From the NCBI RefSeq assembly GCF_035046485.1, contig NC_085138.1, positions 331,620,421 through 331,684,420 on the forward strand: a DNA stretch of 64,000 nucleotides, given 5' to 3'. The notes beneath the pieces were generated by a model, which was not told where the DNA came from, made no database searches, and was given only the letters and a program-made list of their open reading frames with translations. The position numbers and the translations under genes are program-made. Below are positions 11,668 to 23,520 of the stretch, one piece after another; the stretch's first letter is position 1, and the number at the start of each line of letters is the position of its first letter. Origin of the DNA: Aedes albopictus. Taxonomy: Eukaryota > Arthropoda > Insecta > Diptera > Culicidae.

Positions 11668-11896
11668 AAAAATACTGAATAAAATCCAAATGAGCCCTAC
11701 ACTGAAAAAATCATTTCTAAAAATTCAAAGTTGATTTTAAAAAAAACACCATTTTTGATTTTGATGAAATTTTGTCTCAAGACAGGTAATTATGTTCCCT
11801 ACCAACCGTCCATACATCACAAGATGGGCACTTTTAAGGAAAAAAAGTTGTTCTAACAAAAACTTTTTCATGTCCAAATTATTATTTTTTCAGTGT
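11668..11896. repeat. Inner half of left TIR of the 6.1-15.2 kb transposon
   Basis: The sequence continues the TIR interrupted at 6353 and pairs inverted with about 14710-14930. It includes 'gagccctacactg', 'ctcaagacaggtaatta' and 'ccgtccatacatcacaagat'. Within it, 11699-11896 is itself bounded by ACACTGAAAAAA and TTTTTTCAGTGT, the same pattern as at 14710-14909. Confidence 0.8.
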
Positions 11897-12262
11897 CTTT
11901 TTATAAAAACAAACTAAACCAGTGAAGGTTATCTAGTAATCTCAAAATGCAATGAAACTTATTGTGTCATATGCGACAATGCAATGCACCCATATTCACG
12001 CAGCAGCACTCTAGAAGTACGAAACAATATACAATTAGAACACGCATTTCATACGTGCTGCTGTAATTTCTACCCAAACGTTTCTACCCCATGTTCTTAC
12101 CTAATATTAGGTAAGGCTATTTATTAGATTCGAACTACCTAATCGAAAAAAAAAACAAATCAAGAGTTGTACCTAAAGCAAATATGAACAAAACAAGAAA
12201 ATGAATCGGTATCATTCAACGTGTTACTTCTCTTTGGTTATTAAAGGCAGTTCTGAAAAGTA

Positions 12263-13407
12263 ATGGATCAATCGTATAAATCAAAATTCAACAAATTCAA
12301 GTGCAGTGCAAAAATAAACAATCCAAAGTGCAACCGTCATAATCTACGGGGCATGTCATTAAGATTGATAGATAAAATTCATTCCATGGGATATACACAT
12401 GAAATCGACGAATCGATGAGTATTTGTGAGTCATGTCGTGGATTGATAAGTCACAACAGAAGCCCGAATACGAAAAAACGTCGATCGGATGGAAACGACG
12501 AAACTATGCAACCATCATTTAGTGGGCAGCAACATCATGATGTTCCAGAACCAGAACCGTCAACGAGTGGTCAACAAATCGAACATGAGCTGGGTAAGTA
12601 AGCCTTCAACGTGTTTGCTTCTTTTATATAACTCATTTTGCAGCTCGTTGCAAAACTACATTTTTCAGTATTCTTCGTATTTATCCAACCCGGCAAGCCT
12701 CGTTGGATAAATGTACTACTTGTGCGAAAAAAAATCATTTTTGCAACTCGTTGCATAAATAACTATCATTAACTTTCCACTGCATTCATTATTATATTGT
12801 TAACCTTAACTTTTATCTTACAGATATGGTACCATCTATTCCATCATTGGAGTCAATTCCGTCAACAGATCAACTACAGGGTCCCCATAATATTGAGAAG
12901 TTTAATACCATTGCTGAAACATTGAGTTTATCGCCAATCTCATCTAGAAACATGAGAAGTATGGAATATCGCATAAACAAATCATTGCAGATTACGAAAG
13001 CAGTTCGAAAAAATATCTTCGGAATAGATTCAACGGATGTTGGCAAAGTGGAGGCGTATGACGAGATAATTATGCAGTTAAAGGATAAGTTCAATCACCC
13101 TACAACTGACAGAAGCGAACAGATTAAAATACTATCTGTACTTCCTAAGTCTTGGTCGGTAAATAAAATCACAAGAGAGTTTAACGCACCAATGTATATG
13201 GCGAGGCAGGTGAAGGATCTTGTTTATGAACAGGGTATTCTTTGTACCACCGAAAAAAGAAGGGGGCATGGTATTGATGACGATACAAAACAAATAGTAA
13301 GAGAATTTTTTGATGATAATGATATCAGCAGGCCAATGCCAGGAACAAATGATTTTGTTTCTGAGGTTCGAAATGGAAAAAACAACAAGTTCAAAAACGA
13401 CTTTTGA
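12263..13407 (+). pseudogene. Transposase-like gene, N-terminal part (exon 1, intron, exon 2a), ends at a frameshift
   Basis: Exon 1 (12263-12593) encodes about 110 residues with Cys/His clusters (KCNRHNLRG, then ICESC) that could bind zinc, then a low-complexity Ser/Pro/Gln tail. A good donor (g|gtaagt) opens a 230-bp intron ending in ttacag at 12823. The junction completes a GAT codon and stays in frame with exon 2, which runs to a TGA at 13405-13407. Exon 2a is helical, with a possible helix-turn-helix near 'MYMARQVKDLVYEQGI'. The stop follows an A6 run at 13377-13382; one further A would join this frame to the catalytic part at 13404-14573, whose frame is open back across the run. The gene lies between the element's TIRs and is probably its transposase. 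The family is unassigned; similar proteins occur widely in insect and cnidarian genomes, from memory. Confidence 0.7.
12594..12823 (+). other. Intron of the transposase-like gene
   Basis: GTAAGT donor, TTACAG acceptor and preserved reading frame support splicing. The intron holds a partly palindromic segment (about 12635-12770) with 'gcagctcgttgcaaaa' and 'ttgcaactcgttgcat' around an inner pair 'tttatccaac' and 'gttggataaa', possibly a small MITE remnant. Confidence 0.65.
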
Positions 13408-14573
13408 TGATGTCGCTCAAAGAGGCTTATATGATTTTTGAAGATATGTACAAAACTGTGAATATTGGTTTCACAGTATTTACACAGTTGCGACCAAAGC
13501 ATTGTATTTTACTTGATTCTACTGGTATACATAATGTATGCATATGTACTATTCATGAAAATGTAAATTTAATGTTCAACAGTATAAGAATTGTGTCACA
13601 AGATGAAATAATACAAAACATGCTTTGCGATATTTCCACCAGAACAGATAATTGCTTTTTCCGTGCTTGTGAAAAGTGTGCTTGTAATGAACACATTGAA
13701 AAGGAACTTACATTGATATTAGAATCAAATGACAAAGAAGAAATTATATTTCAGCAGTGGTTGAATACTGATCGCTGTAATTTAGAAACGATTATTAAAC
13801 CTGTTGATGAATTTGTTCCGTATCTTGTTGATAAAATTGACAAACTTATAACACACGACTTTATTCATAAACAACAATCTTCATTTCTCAGAAATAAAAA
13901 AGATACATTAAAGGATGATGAAATTCTTGCGATTTGTGATTTCTCTGAAAACTATTCATTCATAATTCAAAACGCTGCTCAAGGATATCATTGGAACAAC
14001 TCGCAAGCAACAATACACCCATTTGAAATTTACTATATGAAAGATAATAAACTTGTAAATGTTAGCTTCATTATCATATCGGAAGTAATGGCTCACGATA
14101 CAGTTTCGGTCCAGTTGTTCATCTCAAAAATGATAGATTTTATGAAACAATTAACGAACTTTTCTAAAATTTATTTTATGTCTGATGGGGCAGCATCACA
14201 ATACAAAAATAAGAAGAACTTTGCTAGTCTATGTAGATTCCAGTCGAAGCATGCATTAAGAGCAGAATGGCATTTTTTTGCAACGTCCCACGGTAAAGGT
14301 CCATGTGATGCTATTGGTGGCACTCTCAAGCGAATGGCAAAGAGAGCAAGTCTTGCTCGAGATTATGGAAATACCATAACAACTCCACGAGAGTTATATA
14401 ACTGGGCAGTTGTACAGACAGATAAAAATATAACTAAATTAAATTTCTGTTACGTATCCACTGAACAGTACATTAAAATGTCAGAAGATCTCGAAGAAAT
14501 ATATAATAACGCCAAAACAATACCAGGCACTCAGAAATTCCATAGTTTTTTGCCTAAGAAAATACATTTGTAA
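13404..14573 (+). pseudogene. Transposase-like gene, C-terminal catalytic part
   Basis: This is a 389-codon frame continuing the gene after the A6 frameshift. It contains three conserved-looking blocks: ICDFSENYSFI with HWNNSQATIHPF, then FMSDGAASQYKNKKNF, then HFFATSHGKGPCDAIGG with basic KRMAKRA. The aspartates in the CDF, SDG and CDA contexts are candidates for a DDE/DDD-type active site; this assignment is inference. It ends about 130 bp before the right TIR. The reading frame is long and otherwise undamaged, so either the gene died recently or the single-base break is an assembly error. ATG 13404 is only the first Met in this frame; the natural start is at 12263. Confidence 0.7.
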
Positions 14574-14704
14574 TATTTTGAAGTTTTTTATGTATATGAA
14601 AATCCTTCCAAATGATTGAATAAATAACACAAAATCTCCTAGAAAATTGAGTTTCATTGGATTCTGGGATTGTTATGGCCTTCACTGGTTTTATTGTTGA
14701 TAAC

Positions 14705-15165
14705 AAAATACACTGAAAAAAAAAATCATTCGAACAAGAAAAAGTTTTTGTTAGAAAAACTTTTTTTCCTTAAAAGTGCCCATCTTGTGATGTATGGACG
14801 GTTGGTAGGGAACATAATTACCTGTCTTGAGACAAAATGTCATCAAAATCAAAAATGGTGTTTTTTTTTAAATCAACTTTGAATTTTTAGAAATGATTTT
14901 TTTCAGTGTAGGGCTCATTTTGGATTTTTTCAATATTTTTTTCTTAAAATTTGACTTATTTTGTGATAATCACCCATACAACACTTTTTTGTAGGAGTAG
15001 TCATTTTTTATTAAAACATTTTTAAAAAATCCATAAAAAAAGTTTAGCCCTTTTCAAAAGTCAGTCGAGAAAAAAAATTAGAAAAATGAGTATGCAAAGT
15101 GGCTTATCTGGGCAAGGTCTACACACCAAGAAAGTTTCGTTGTAATCTGAGAGGGTGCTGCCAAC
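14705..15165. repeat. Right TIR of the transposon, about 460 bp
   Basis: It is uninterrupted, and its inverse aligns with 11668-11896 followed outward by 6123-6353. It ends CTGCCAAC at 15165. Target duplications are not clear: flanks are 'attcgga' on the left and 'atttgttcg' on the right. Confidence 0.8.
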
Positions 15166-16601
15166 ATTTGTTCGAGTTGGCGCGAAATCCGTCTTTTGGG
15201 ACGTGAAATGTAGCATTACAAGAGCAATAAAACTAGAGAATTTTAGTTTATGATTGAATTCCTCAGAAGGTTTACTTTGAATTCTACTAGCATTTTTTGT
15301 AAGATTTCTTTCATGAATTTCTGCTGGAATACCTACCGAATGTCCTTCTAAAATTTCTGCTCTAATTTTTTAAGGTATTCCTCGTAGAGATCTTCCTACT
15401 GTTTCTCTCGTTTTTTCTCAAAGAATTCCTAACAATTCTTGAATTTCTTCATGAGTTTCTCCAAAAATGCCCCGAAAATTGTTGTGTTTTTTTTTAAGTC
15501 ACACCTGAAGTTCCAACATGTTGTTTATCGGAAATTCTTCATGAATTTCTACAGAAAATGTGTGGAGTTCCTCCAGGAATGCCTTCTAGACTACATTCAG
15601 ATATTTTACCAGGATTTCTTCCATGAATTTCTATAGGAACCCCTCCTAAAGTTCTTCCAGTAGTTTCTACTACAGCTCTTTCAAAAGAACTTTCCGGAAT
15701 TCTTCATGGAGCACATACTAGAGCTCTTGCTGATTTTCCTCCAGCAAATTCTCTCGATTTTTTCTGATATAAATTCATTGGTTCCTCCTGAATTTCTTCT
15801 GAATTTCGCCAAGAATTTCTTCTGGACTTCGTCTAGAAATTGTTCACCTGCATACATTCTGCCTGGCTATACGGACTACACCCTGGATTTTTCCAAAAGC
15901 TTGTTCAAAGATTTCTCGAAAAAATCCTTATAGTGTTTCTGGCGATGTTCCTCCTAATAATCAGTTATCAGTAAGAAATTTTCAAGGTATTTCTTCATAA
16001 ATTCCTCCAAGAAATATTTCTGGAGATCTTAAGGTTGAAATCCGGGGATTGTGCTTAGAATGCATTCTGGAATTCATCTTAATTATTCTACTGAAGTTTC
16101 TCTGGAAATTTATTCTGAACGTCCTCCAGGAACATCTTCTGGAGAACGCCCAGAAATTTCTCCTAGAGTATTTCGAGGGATTTCACCACCAGTTTCTCCC
16201 AAATCTCTCCCAGAAGGCTTAACTAAACCACTTCCAAGAACTTATCTTGTAGTTTATCCATTATTACCTCTTTACTTACTTCTAGCAACTCTCCAGGAGT
16301 TTTTTTATGACTTTCATCTGAAGTTCAAAAAACATTTTTTCCTGAAATTCAGACATTGCTTTTTATGGAAATCCTTCTGGAGTTTCTCTAGAACTATCCG
16401 CAGGACTACATTCCACTTACATTTTGGAGACCTCCTGAAATTCTTCATCAAATAATTCCTGAAGATCCTTCAGAAACTCAATATTAAATTACTCCTAAAA
16501 TTCTTCCTGAGAGTTCGTTTAGGAAAAAATCCCTCTGACATTCTCTTGAAATTCTTGAAGAAATTTGTCCTGGACATTATCCTGGAATCGTATCTGGAAT
16601 A

Positions 16602-16811
16602 CACTGAAGATTTTTTTACGACGATAAGGGTATCGCGTAAAAAAACCTCGTTATTTAAAAAAAAACGTCGTAAAAAACTGCGTTATTTGTAAAATAACGT
16701 CGTGAAAAAGTCAAATCACGGTAGATGTGGACCTGACTATCTTACGCGTGTTTCTAAAGAAAACGAAAAACGAAAAAAGAAATAAAAAACTACTTAAAAA
16801 AAACTACAGTG
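16602..16811. mobile_element. Small TA-flanked MITE-like element, CACTG ends
   Basis: Starts CACTGAAGATTTTTTT and ends with an approximate inverse (AAAAAAACTACAGTG), with TA on both sides (16600-16601, 16812-16813). The interior has repeated 'aacgtcgt' and 'cgttattt' motifs. The outermost five bases match those of the mini-segments inside the 11.7 and 14.9 kb TIRs. Confidence 0.5.
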
Positions 16812-17908
16812 TACATCGTTTTTTTTTTTGAAGTTCCTTCTAAAAGCCCACCATGGATTTCCCTCGGAGTTCCACCTAGGTAAAGTTCCAGTAAATTTTT
16901 TTTTTTGAAATTTATCAATCGATTCCTGAAATTATCGTGTATTTTGTTAAATAAATTCTACTAGAATTATTCGTGAATATCTTCCTGAAAATCTTTAAAA
17001 TTTTCTTCCCAAGTTTCCTCAGAAAGCCTGCTTGAAAGCCTCCAGAATTTTTTCCTGAAAATCATCCAGGGACGTCTTTCAAACAATTTATCAAAATCGT
17101 CCTAGATTTTTTCCAGGTCATTTTTCAGTTATTCTATCTGTTAGCCCCCATATTATTCTTCAAATAGACTTTCCAGGAATTTCTTCTAAAGTTTTTTAAG
17201 ATAATTTTGCGGATTTTTTCCAGCATTTTTTGTTACTGATTAGTTAACGGCCAGCTGGAACTTAATTGGAAAGCTTGTCCTCGATTCTCTAAAGGGATTT
17301 CCACTTGAGAATCATGAGGGATTTCTCCTGGAGATTGTTCCCTAAAGTTGTTCTCTTCGACTTTTTTAGTGGAGTTGCTACATAAATCTCTTCTGGAGTT
17401 GTTTGAGTAAGATTTCATGAAAATTCTGCAAATAATATCTCTGAAATTTCGCCAGGAACTGTTACATAAACCGATCTTAGATTTTCTTCTGAATTTATAT
17501 AGAAATTCTGCTTTGAGTTACTTTAGGATTTTTTTTTCAAAAGTTTCTTCAGGAATACTTACCAAAGTTCATATAGAAGTTTCATGGGATTTCTAATTCA
17601 TCAAGAAGTTCGAATGCCTCTTCGTTGAAATTAGTCCTTGAGATTTTTTCTGGAACTTTATATGTAACTTTTACAAGAACTTCTTTTGAATCACTCCAGG
17701 AATGTTAATGGTTTTTCTACAGATTACTTTCTGGAGTTGCTCCAGTAGGTTTTCAAGGAATTCGTTCAAAAACATCTCCTGGAGTTGCTCTGGAAAGTTA
17801 TTTTTTCAGACTCTGTAGAGCAATTTTCACTTAACAGTCTTGAGGTATTTCTTCTGAAGAGTTTTTCCTTGAAGTTGTTCAAAACAATAATTATTTCCTT
17901 TTTTTTAA

Positions 17909-18495
17909 CCCTCTAATATCCAACCCCGCCTTTGGACGTGGTATAGTTTGAGCATTTTTGTAATTTTTGTATAGTAGGCAATCAATATTTTTATATTTTT
18001 GGCTAATATTTAGGACTGTTCTGTATACCTCAAAATGTTTTTTGGTGTCTTTAAAACCGTATTTACATTAAAAAAAAATCATTGAAAAATTGATGTTTTG
18101 GTCACCTTTTGGAAGTCATTGATTATTTTGTATTGAATAGCTACAATCAACATATTTTAAATTTTTCCCAAATCATTTAATCGTAGTGAAGGGAGTCGAA
18201 TACACTGTTAAATTATTATTCTTAAAATTACACGGAGAAAAAAAAAAATTAAATATTTCATCAATAGTTGTAAAATCTCTTAATGTTTTCGTCTCAAAAA
18301 ATCCGTCGCCCAAACAGGCTTCCAGGAAAAATATAAAAGTATGGGAATGTTTGAAAATGAAAATTAGAAAAATCGAAAACCGAAATTCACAAAATCGAGA
18401 ATTAAAAAGAATCATCTTTCAAAAAATGTTTAAATCGATTTTAGATAACGGAAAATGATATTTAGACCAAAATAAAAAATTTTGGTATAAGAGGG
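17909..18495. mobile_element. piggyBac-like MITE with TTAA target duplication
   Basis: TTAA at 17905-17908 and 18496-18499 flanks inverted ends CCCTCTAATA and TATAAGAGGG. A CCC-starting terminus next to TTAA is the signature of the piggyBac superfamily. It interrupts phrase repeat. No transposase is present; the 80-90-codon frames inside are Lys/Ile/Phe-rich and overlap on both strands. Confidence 0.75.
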
Positions 18496-19440
18496 TTAAG
18501 AATTTCTTTCTGGAGGAACAGAAAATATTCTTGAAAAACTTCCAAGAATTGCCATGCAGTTACTTCAAGAATTCCTCATGAACCTGTCTATGAATTTCTC
18601 CTAGAATCGCTTCCAGATTTCTAGGAACTATTCCAGCAAATTCTACAGGAGTTTCTCTATAATTTTTAGCGAAGTATTTCCTGAAGTCTCTTCTGGATTT
18701 TTTTCTGAAGGGTTTTATTAAACATAAAAAAATCACCTTAAGTTGTTCCAGAACTTCTACAAAAACCACATTTTTTTCAGAAGTATTTCCAAAAGCTCCT
18801 CCTACATTTCTACTTAGCACAAATGTCTCCGAAAATTTCTCTAAAATTATATCCCAGAGTTGCTGTAAGATTCCTTCAGAAATTCTTGATATTCTTGTAG
18901 TTACATCTGAATATTGTTCTTGAGCTGTTCCAGAAATTTCTTATAACGTTGTTTCAGAGTTTTTTTTTACTATTTCCAGAAGTTTCCCATTAAGTTTCTT
19001 GAGTTTTATTTTTGTATGAAGTATTGTTTTCCGGGAATTTTATGCTCAGCTTCTCCAGAATGAATTTTTCTAAGAGTTCCCTCATTCTCCAAGAAAAGTC
19101 TTCTGAAGTTTTCCTCGAAAATTGTTCAAAAGTTTCTCCTGAGTTTAGGAGAAACTTTAGGAATCTTGCCTAAATGGAAGAGGAGTTTCATTTGGATTTA
19201 GTTCCTGAAGTTTGATGTAACTGATCCAAGGATTTCATTAGAAATTAATTAAAAAGAATCCTGGAGTTGCTATTGCGTAGGTTAAAAAAAACTCTTCTAG
19301 GGATGGTGGAATTGTTACTAGAATTTTCTTCTAGAAGAACAACAACATCTTTTTCCCGGAACTGCTCCCACAGTTTTTGGGTGCTATTTCAGAAATATCT
19401 CGTGTAATTTTAACAGTATAATATTATTATTATTATTATT

Positions 19441-19628
19441 ATTTTTTTTTTTTTTTTATCTGTATTAACGAGATTTTTAGCCCTAGGCTAGTTCATCTCG
19501 GGACCCACGCTTTACTTCCCTTCCGAAGGAAGAACTCACATTTTTTGCGAGTTTGTCGGGAGTGGGACTCGATCCCAGGTCCTCGGCGTGATAGTCAAGT
19601 GTTCTAACCATCACACCAGGTCCGCTCC
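19441..19628 (-). mobile_element. tRNA-derived SINE, minus strand
   Basis: Read on the minus strand it begins 'ggagcggacctggtgtgatg', has an A-box-like 'tgtgatggttagaacac' and a B-box-like 'gggatcgagtccc', and ends in a poly-A/ATA tail (the T and TTA tract at 19418-19458). A possible target duplication is 'agtata..tattatt' on both sides, but the TTA tail makes this uncertain. A 3' fragment of the same family lies at 43562-43634. Confidence 0.75.
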
Positions 19629-20565
19629 AGTAGTATATTATTAAGTTTCCTCATTGATTTCTCTAAAATCTTCTTCTCGCATTTATCTTGAAGTTGCTTT
19701 TGAAAACCTCCCGGAAGAAGATGCCTCCCGGAATTTCTTCCTCAATTTCTTCTGAGGTTTCTCCTAAAACTTTCCTTCTGAATCTAACTTGGGTTTTCAA
19801 GTTGATTATTGTTGCAAATTGCAAATTTTCTTAAAGTATCAGTAGGCATTTCTCCTCGTGCTTCTCCAAGGCTTTCGACTGCAGTTCATCCAGAAATTTC
19901 TTCTAGAACTGTTTAAAGGATACTAGCAACAGTTGCTCCAAGAATTTGGTTTCAGTGCAGTTGATTCTGGGAATATAGCCGTAGTTTTTTTTTCTGATTT
20001 TTTGTTAGAGTTACAATAGAAATTTCTACTTAAATTTCTTCAAGAATTCAAGAGTTGCATAAGATTTTTTCTAGGTGGCCATAAGTTCGCTGAAGTTTCT
20101 TCAGAAACTTTTCATTAGATTTATTTATTCTTGTTTAAGTTCCTTCAGGAACCCGGTTGTCAATATTTCTAAAAGTTCCTCTATACATTTAGGATAGAGT
20201 TACTTCAAATTAATTCCATTAATGTCTCCTAAAATTTCTCCATTACTGTAACTGATGCTGGAATATGGTTCTAAGTTTCTTCAGGAGTTTTCCATCAGCT
20301 CTACAAACTATTTCTTCTGATGTTGCACTACAATTTTTTTTTTGGTTCTTCAGGAATATTTTCAGGAGTTGCTCCAAGATATTTTTCGAGTTTCTTTAGA
20401 TTTTTGTAACTACTTCAGCATTTTCCCTGCAGTTACTCCAGAAAATCCCCATAAAGTTTTTCTTCCATTTTTATAGTTTTTGAAATTATAACTTTCATAA
20501 AATTGTTTGCAATTCCTCAGAAATTTTATACTACAGTTTTTTCAGAAACGTCTATTTATATTTTT

Positions 20566-21100
20566 TTCAGATGTAACATATAGGTGTTTTCTCGTTGTCA
20601 GTCCAAAGCAAAGGCTTAAGGAAAGAAAAGCAGGGAAATATGAAGGAAAAGCTTGCTAAATTTTTCGACATTCTATTGACTAAAACTATTGCCGTACCCA
20701 AAAAAGTTATGGCTAACCGCATTTTGCGTTGAAACAGAACCCGGAATGTTATTCAAATTTCTAAACCACGCAAAAGCGGTTAGTGAGCAACAGAATCGCA
20801 ATTTCGAAAAACCCCACAACTAATTCTTCAACCAAAGGAAGCGCAACACAAAACATGAGTAAAACTCATAACATTTCAAACCCGGAACCAAATTACCACA
20901 CTTCCCGTAGCCATAACATTGGCAACAGCTCTAGCTAGGATGTAGGTTGAGAACATGTAGAAACATTCTACCCACGTTTCCTTGCGTCGTCGGTAGTTGT
21001 TCGAATGCGATTCTACCGTTTTGCTTTGCAGTGGAGGAGGATTAGACCACACGCATTTTCATAACAAACGGTAGATCTACAGAGGGACCCGACTAGATGG
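20566..21100. other. Unassigned island
   Basis: Outside the phrase repeat; no gene, RNA or inverted termini recognised. The composition is mixed and frames are short. Confidence 0.4.
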
Positions 21101-21380
21101 ACATTACAAAATTATAACAAGCTGTGTTATTTTGTTACAATGAATTTTTATAACAAGGGTTGATATAAAATATGTACCGTTAGTAGTTAAAATAACAAAA
21201 ATTCTAACAAAGTTCCCACTGAAAAGAACAAAAATGTGATAACTCATGTTATGATCATAACAAAAATATTACAAAACTTGTTCCATTAAATATGATAGAA
21301 TTTAACAAAATTATAACAAATTGTGTTATAATTCCTGTGACACCTATTAGGGTAAAAACTAATTTTTATACTAATTTTTT
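21101..21380. repeat. AT-rich TAACAAAATTATAACA repeat
   Basis: Variants of 'acaaaattataacaa' recur many times. A similar tract in inverted sense (ttgttacaattttgtta) lies at 31060-31310, on the far side of the foldback-plus-provirus region, so the two may be ends of one outer element. Alignment between them is loose. Confidence 0.5.
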
Positions 21381-21461
21381 GGGTAAATATTAATAAATGT
21401 GTTATTCTATTTTTAGAAAGAAGAAAGTAACATGAAAAAATAATTTCCAGAACGTTGTAAA

Positions 21462-21545
21462 ATTCTTGGATCCGAACGGGATTTGAACCAAGACACCTTC
21501 CATCGGTAGAAATCTGACGCCTCTGCCAATGAGACCAACACGGCT
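21462..21545 (-). other. tRNA-like sequence, probably a repeat remnant
   Basis: On the minus strand it has an A-box-like 'tggtctcattggcagagg' and a B-box-like 'ggttcaaatcc'. The acceptor ends do not pair well, so I do not call a functional tRNA. Confidence 0.35.
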
Positions 21546-21599
21546 CTTGAAGAGCGCGATGAAAGAAGCTTTACTGGTTCTACGTATTGCCAGTTTCCT

Positions 21600-22556
21600 C
21601 ATTCAAATCCTTGTTTGTCAGACGCACACGAGCGGGGTAGTATGACGTCATATGGAGCTCGTTGACGTATAATAGACTTGATTTGTCGTTAGTGATTTTG
21701 TTTTAATCTATCACAATTATATGATATGCAGATATGATAACAGCTGTAGATATAATTTAGTTACATTCCACATTTTTTTATATTTTAAGCAATGAAAAGG
21801 AATCTATCACACAAGGGGTATATCGTCACGTTTGGAGGAGGCAGGGAGGGTTGAAAATTTCCAATTTTAGCGTGACGTACTTAATAGATGCTACCTAAGG
21901 TCGAAGCAAAATACATAGGTAGAATAAACAAATTACATGATATAATTATTTAGTTCCACTTTTGCTTTATCCATGTTCGATAACATTCACTACTTGGTAT
22001 ACTTTTTGGCGAAATTAGAACAGCAGTACTAACATTGTAATCGTTTGCTGTCTTTATCTTGAGGGTTTTATCGTCTAAATTGCCTGAAACTTGTTCACGC
22101 AGTACCAACACGTACTCTATGAAAGCAGCTGTTTTGTTGGTGAGGATTCTTATTCGATTGGCACATCATCCGGGAACTATTCCGGTTTTGGATTAGAGTG
22201 CAATAAAAGAACCCCAAAAAAATAGAAACAGGATAGCTGTGAAGTATTTGATTTCCAGCTATGTTCCAGCTTACAGTTTGTATTGATAATAATGTTTACA
22301 TCCGACAAGCCATGGTGATATCTTAACAGATTTTTTCATTACACCTTCTAGCTGTAATGGTATCGCATAACGATAGTAGCTTTGACAGTAGAATTTGGCA
22401 GATTATAACTAAATGATAACAAGTTCTGTTGCATTTTTTTTTTTTTTTTTGAAACAAATATGACGCCGTTCCCAAATTACGCGTCGCTCAAGGGAGAGGG
22501 GAAAGTACAACCGAGCGTAACGGCCCATACAGGACTTTCATTCAAAAAAGGGTAAC
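21600..22556. other. Unassigned repetitive-looking flank
   Basis: No gene is visible. A GC-richer stretch at 22465-22555 (acgcgtcgctcaagggagag) has a loose inverse near 30970-31010, suggesting it is the outer edge of the foldback described next. A poly-T tract lies at 22435-22451. Confidence 0.4.
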
Positions 22557-23516
22557 GCACAGTGTTTTATTTTGCCAATTTCGTGACATGAAGAGTTGAA
22601 TGATCAATCCACCTATAAGTGAGATTAAAAACATATTTTTTTCAAAAAATGCAGATAGACGTTTGATGTCTTCGGCAAAATTGTGCAAAATGCAATTTTA
22701 AACAACTTTGTCAGAGACGTCATAATGCTAAATCTCATACTTTACGAGATATATTGCGTTGTATGTGCATGACCCCTAGAAATCATATATTTTATCATAA
22801 CTTTTTAACGGGATTTTGTACATTTTTTGCGTCTTCTACAAAGTTTTTTGGAATGTGAAAATACATGTTTTGCTGAACATCAAAAAACGCTAGTTTTTTA
22901 CATAACAAAGTTATTTACAAATTACTGATTTTTTTAGGGTAACTTTGATCTCATCTAACTTCTTTCGGCGCAAAATGGCGCAGAGTACCGTTTCAAATAA
23001 TGAAACAATTATATTTTTACTATATGAAAATGGCTTTAACTTTTGTATACAAGTACATAAGTGACCCGATTTTGTCAGCCCCTTTCCGGAACACATTTTT
23101 TGCTCCCGTCGAAAATCTAAACCGATATTCACACTTTTTATCTCTGTATGTTCTGCCTTTCAGCAGTAGTTTGATGATGATCTTAAATGAATTGATCAAA
23201 GTTTGACCGTTAGATAGTGAGAGCAAAAAGTTCGTCGCAAAATGGGGCTGACAAAATCGGGTCCATACTGTATATCCTTTATGGGTTATGGTAGAAAAAC
23301 AAACAATTATCAAGTATTGAAATTATTTAATATCTTCTTCATTTAACGAGATAGAATGTCTTAATGTTCAACAAAGATGTGTATTTTTATAAGTTTAACA
23401 ACTTTGCGGAACATTCAAATAATGTAAAAATTCTGAATTAAAAGTTATAGAAAAAATAAATTTCTGAGTGATTTTTTAATATGATCTTTTTTTTATAAAT
23501 CGTTAAAATATTCATA
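22557..23516. mobile_element. Left arm of a large foldback element
   Basis: The arm pairs inverted with 30295-30965. Shared landmarks include 'acagtgttttatttt', 'gcagatagacgtttgatgt', 'cgagatatattgcgttgtat' and 'ttaacgagatagaatgtc'. The provirus sits between the arms. The left arm contains extra sequence (about 23000-23260) with no obvious partner. No transposase frame is visible in either arm. Confidence 0.75.
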
Positions 23517-23520
23517 GCTT
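23517..23520. repeat. Target-site duplication GCTT, left
   Basis: GCTT immediately before the LTR matches GCTT at 30291-30294 after the other LTR. A 4-bp duplication suits a gypsy-type integrase. Confidence 0.7.

Larger units (their letters stand above)
15196..20565. repeat. Long GAATTCC phrase-repeat block, pyrimidine-rich polarity
   Basis: Almost every 12 bases shows a decayed form of 'ttcttccag', 'aatttctcc' or 'ggaattcct'. Only short unrelated inserts break it: a TA MITE at 16.6 kb, a piggyBac-like MITE at 17.9 kb and a SINE at 19.4 kb. Open frames of 60-134 codons here read as periodic Phe/Leu/Gln/Asn/Ser strings and are artefacts. No gene is visible. Confidence 0.8.

Noticed and set aside
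11699..14909. Treating ACACTGAAAA..TTTTCAGTGT as the true ends of the transposon
   Set aside because: Pairing continues outward without a break for about 250 bases beyond these points on both sides, so the longer TIR is the simpler reading. The shorter one is not fully excluded.
16051..16455. 134-codon frame with Pro/Glu/Ser phrases
   Set aside because: Phrase-repeat artefact with no start context or domain.
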